Positions 51,885 through 55,743 of a stretch of 55,743 nucleotides of DNA are shown here, piece by piece. The position numbers were made by a program, and so were the translations under genes. Position 1 is the first letter of the stretch. Each line of letters opens with the position of its first letter. Source of the DNA: Purshia tridentata (lineage: Eukaryota > Streptophyta > Magnoliopsida > Rosales > Rosaceae); assembly GCA_003254885.1 (NCBI GenBank), contig QANT01003689.1:1-55743 (forward strand), in the 5' to 3' direction. The notes beneath the pieces are model-generated. The model did not search any database. It was not told the origin of the DNA and saw nothing but the letters and a program-made list of their open reading frames with translations.

Positions 51885-54800
51885 TTAAACAACATCAATA
51901 GGTTCAAAACCCCTGTGAATTGATGCCTTCACTGCATCCAGTACAAGCTGTGTCTTCCTACTACGGGTTGTCCACTTCTTATCAGGTTCTGAACCCTGTT
52001 TAGTATCCCATACCAAACGACAAAACTCTTTTACCATGAGAGCCTCCTGTGGAAGATCAGTGGTAACAATATGATCACTTGGTGGTGGTACCCAACCCGT
52101 CACAAATTCATCGAATCCAGTTTTCGAAGCTATAGAAAAAGTGGCCTCCTTCTCTCGTTGAGGGATAACAAAACCACTAACATGCAAAGTTCCCTTTGTA
52201 CCAACGGCAGCTATATCCATTGTCAAATTTGACAAGAAAGAGCAGTGGAAGGTTCCCACTTTCCCATCTTCCCAATGTAGAGAAGCCCCGCAAGATAAAA
52301 TAACCCCTGCATCATTCAATATAGGGCCACGCAAGGCTATTACTGTTTTAGGAAGTTCATAGTTATTGGCCCACAGGATTGCCCTGATGCAGTACCACCC
52401 TGCATCCCCAAGAGCACCATGAGCATCAAGATCTGGCTTCACACGAATATCATTCTTGAGAAAATCAGGATCAGCAGCAAATGTAAAGCAGGTGTGTATC
52501 TGTGGAACCCAACGAAAATGTATTTAAAAACAATAGCAGAAACCGAATTTGAAAAAGATTTTAAATCCACAGTGGTACAAACTAAAATTATGATCACCAA
52601 ACCATATCTCATCTAATCTGCCAATAAAAGTTGAATCATTCTGGCAGACTATATTTGCAGCAAGCTCAGCATCATAGTAACAACCAAAAGCACTTATCCA
52701 AGTGTAGAAATTAACATAAACAAGTTTAATTTGCAGCTGCAATATTCTTACAAGGGTTGCAACCCAAAGTACGAGCCGGTAACATGTAATCGTACAAGGC
52801 TAACATGCTTGTCTTTGAATCAATTATAATTACTATTGTAATACCTAGAACCAAAATTACACGCTCTTCACTGAGGCAGAACATTGGGGAGAGTTTATCC
52901 TAACCCAGTCATAGCCAACCAAAATGAAGGTTAAGCGTTTGGGATTGGATTCCTAAACCCCAAACCCAATTCAAGCCAAATCTAATGTCTTTGCCAAACT
53001 GTATTGTTAATATGTCTAATTCTTAACCCCTACTATTTTACCCTAATTACTTTTATCCTTGTTGCTTGGTTAATGTAGTCTAGTAGCTAACAATTTCTAG
53101 GAATTAATTTAGGTCTTGCTACCTTCTAAAATTCTATGCAGTGCTACACATCAGGCTCCGTTTAACCTAGATGTATATACAATGATAATGAGATAGTAGT
53201 TCTCTACATAAAAAGGACACCCACAATGTTTTCACTTTACTATGCCACCAAAGGGTCTGGGCAATTGGCCTAATCCAAAGGTCACCAGATGATATCCTCT
53301 TAAAGCTATTAAGTTGGCATGTTTTCAAGTGTGACTAGACTTATGACTTGAAGTGTCACTGTGGCTAGCCTCCTCAGAGTAGACATCTGTTTGTTGTCTG
53401 AAGACTTTCCAGTGAATCTGGAATGTCCACTCTTGGCTTTGCACTCATATCAGCAGTAACCTTCCTTTTCACAATAGTGACAGATAACTATATCTCTCTT
53501 ACCATGAGTGCTTGAGGGTTGTAATTGACTCTCACCAATGCAGTTGTAGAGCAACTAGAAAGCCTCATTATATCTAAGACCAGTCTAGTCCTATACAATT
53601 TTTCACAGGTCAAGGAAACCTATGAGTTCACTGCTCCCAGCTGAAAAATTCTAACTAAACTCACTGTCCGGAATTTTCCACATAGTTCTCTGATTCCAAT
53701 AACAAATCCACTGAACCAGAGGTGAACTTCTGGAGGGTTTCTCTGGTCATCGTTTCTCATATTATATTCATGAAAGTGAAGAAACGATGGAACTGGAACC
53801 ACTAGGAGCTAGCGTGGAGTTGCTTTCACAACCTATTGGCTATTACCATGCACTCTAGTCTAGATTTAAGGGCATCCCAGAAATGCTAGCACTACTTGTG
53901 TTCACAATGGTTACGCGGCTGTCATTTGAGACATAATGCATCATGACATTCAAGGCTCTAAAGTTTGACTTAATAGCTTCCCTTTTTCATAATTGATGGT
54001 TATCTTCTTCAAGAATAGGTAGACACAAAGCAGATTGTTCCTCTAGGAAGACATGCCAACAGAATCAATACCAAATGTAAGTGCATCCTAGAGGGGGGTG
54101 TGAATAGAACTTTGCTAAATTTTAAATCAATTCCAATTTTTAATCCTCATGAAAATCTAGAATGCATTATACAATAGAATGAATTCCATTCATTACACAA
54201 ATATAGAAATTTACCAACTAAGTCCTAACTTCAGCATCACCCTTTATTTGTTCCCATAAATAGTATAGTTCCCAAAGATTCTCTTTTCTAGCTTATTTTC
54301 CAAGTTGAAATTATCCATTAAAACAATAGTAACAAATTCTGAATTTTCTCCAATCTACAAAATCTTACTAACTAATTTTCCACTCTCAAGAGGTAAACCA
54401 AATGAGTCGCTACCCAATTTTCCACTCAAAAAAAGAAAAGAAAATCCAGAATAATATAATTAAATTAATAAAAATGAGACTAAAAAAATTGTTTTTCTTT
54501 TTTCTTCTAAAATCTACTTTCGTCTCAAAAACTAAGCATGCTCAAACGAATCAATAAATAGAAATACATACATACCGTTCTGAGCTCGCCAAACCGGTTC
54601 TCATCAGAGAGAAACTCCCACATCTTTTGAGTCCTGGGGTGGTGCATCCACATGGTACCGTCCATGAGCACCACCCCATTAGATTCACACGCCTCCAAAA
54701 TCTTGTCAAACTCGGCCACGTTTAACGCCACGGGCTTCTCGAGCAAGATGTGCTTCTTCTTCTGGGCCGCAGCGACTGCCCACTTGATATGGAGGCTGGT

Positions 54801-55066
54801 GGGGAGCGGGACGTAGACGGCGTCGACGTGCTGGTTGTCCAAAAGGGCGTCGTAGGAGCCGTAGATCTTGGCGTCGGGAGGGAAGCTGTTGGCCTTGGCG
54901 AACGCGGTGGCCTTCTCAATCGAACGGCTCCNAACGCGGTGGCCTTCTCGATCGAACGGCTCCCGACGGCGTAGAGTCTGGCGTCAGGAGCCAGAGTTAT
55001 GGCGCGAGAGATTTTTCGGGCTATCTCGGCACAGCCCAGAATTCCGAGTCGGATTTCGGACGACAT
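51885..55066 (-). CDS. GFO/IDH/MocA-family NAD(P)-dependent oxidoreductase, At4g09670-like
   Basis: Exon 1 is 55066-54576 and exon 2 is 52499-51885; the donor is ACG|GTATGT, the acceptor is CCACAG|ATA, and the join gives ...FGELRT|IHTCFTFAADPDFL. The N-terminus MSSEIRLGILGCAEIARKIS has the Rossmann GxLGCAxIA nucleotide-binding turn. VDAVYVPLPTSLH and HILLEKPVAL (the EKP motif) follow, then LDAHGALGDAGWYCIRAILW in the C-terminal domain. The family reduces or dehydrogenates sugar-like substrates; the plant substrate is not settled. Exon 1 as given is 491 bp and out of frame because of a 31-bp duplication with an N at 54932. Without those 32 bases it is 459 bp and the whole protein is 357 residues, close to its relatives (about 360). 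The gene is probably intact in the real genome. Confidence 0.9.
53395..53500 (-). pseudogene. remnant of a Copia gag zinc knuckle in the oxidoreductase intron
   Basis: On the minus strand the 2.08-kb intron contains VICHYCEKEGYC, a stop, YECKAKSGHSRFTGKSS, a decayed CX2CX4HX4C knuckle with Tyr for His. Phrases such as agaggggggtgtgaatag near 54090 also recall plant retrotransposon ends. The rest of the intron shows no gene. Confidence 0.4.
54901..54963. repeat. 31-bp duplication around a single N in exon 1
   Basis: The 31-base text starting aacgcggtggccttctc and ending cgaacggctcc occurs immediately before and after N 54932, with one difference (a/g). It looks like unmerged contig ends. Confidence 0.85.
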
Positions 55067-55743
55067 TTCGGCGGAGGCAGTGAATGTTGTGAGTGTGTGC
55101 AAACAGTGAAATATGACAAATATAGGACCGGCGTTTGGGTTTAGGTTCGTAATCTTCAGACAATTGAGATTTTGTGGTTGGACAACTAGGACTAAACCGC
55201 ACAAAAATGTCCCCTCAAGTAAACAAACTTTATATGTTCTTTTCTAACGGTACAAGTTGGATTGAAAATGATATCAACATAAATTTATTTATTTATTTAT
55301 TTTTCTTGACCAAAAATAATAATTTATTTTTTGATGTTGACAGGATAAAATCAAGTGAAAATTTCAATTCCAACTAAAATTACAATTAGATTGTGATCAT
55401 AATTTATAGGATCTATAATTATGGATTATTCTCCGATATAGAAAGAAAGTGTGATTTGACTACAGAAAACACACCAGAGTCATAAAATTCCACAGTTATA
55501 GTGAAATTCTATAATTATGATACTTTTTACAGAAAACTAGATTTTAATCCCTTGATAAGTTCAAGTTTAGATTAACACCTGATGTAAGATCAAAAATTGA
55601 ATTTAGTCCTTTGACTCTACGTCCATGTCAGCGTATATATTCCACATCAAATTTTTATTTTTTAATAATATTTTTGGTTTCCCTCTCCCTATAATACCCT
55701 TGTGATATTTTTTTTTATTATCATAATTAATTTCATTCAAAAT
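55067..55743. other. upstream region of the oxidoreductase gene
   Basis: It holds the promoter and 5' UTR of the minus-strand gene starting at 55066, but no clear TATA box could be chosen. (TTTA)n-like repeats lie near 55285-55300. No other gene is seen. Confidence 0.4.

Noticed and set aside
52524..52742. Minus-strand frame next to oxidoreductase exon 2 as an extra exon
   Set aside because: Exon 1 and exon 2 join directly in phase with the family sequence, leaving no residues for another exon.

Overview
The window is nuclear DNA of a eudicot plant. GT-AG introns are short and AT-rich, and the plant-restricted families present include a multi-exon laccase, a CYP78A P450, a GFO/IDH/MocA oxidoreductase of the At4g09670 type and a CCCH13-like gene. 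LTR retrotransposons, a PIF/Harbinger transposon, TRIMs, MITEs and a tRNA-type SINE surround them. I cannot name the species.

Layout. 1-2726 holds the 3' part of a CCCH13-like gene (minus strand), cut by a Copia element and carrying a frameshift. 2727-17889 is a deep nest: Copia-1 (plus) in that gene; a 533-bp deleted LTR element in its gag (target duplication TTCAC); a PIF/Harbinger transposon in its integrase; Copia-2 (minus) in or beside the Harbinger transposase; and a Tekay-like LTR in the Copia-2 gag. Only left halves of these elements are seen. 17890-33222 is a cluster of four ~2.7-3.1 kb Tekay/Del-like LTRs and three ~1 kb internal regions with no gag-pol, broken by five single-N joins. 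33223-55743 is gene-bearing: a laccase (35027-39830, plus), a CYP78A P450 (43224-45374, minus) and a two-exon oxidoreductase (51885-55066, minus), separated by AT-rich DNA with MITEs, TRIMs and tandem duplications. These three genes have no evident functional link.

Most striking observation. LTR1 and LTR2 contain two segments of 80-81 bp and 133-142 bp with GT...AG ends. LTR3 and LTR4 lack both segments exactly at those ends, and the 107-bp piece between them reads the same in LTR2 and LTR3. This is the pattern expected if a retrotransposon leader is spliced and the spliced RNA is reverse-transcribed back into LTRs.

Second theme: assembly integrity. All N runs lie in repeats, homopolymers or short direct duplications. 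A 31-bp duplication around the N at 54932 breaks the oxidoreductase frame, and removing 32 bases restores it. The 5-bp flank AGTAA and the two halves of one SINE sit to the right of LTR1 and to the left of LTR2, in the wrong order for one simple insertion. The Tekay cluster may therefore join loci that are not adjacent in the genome.
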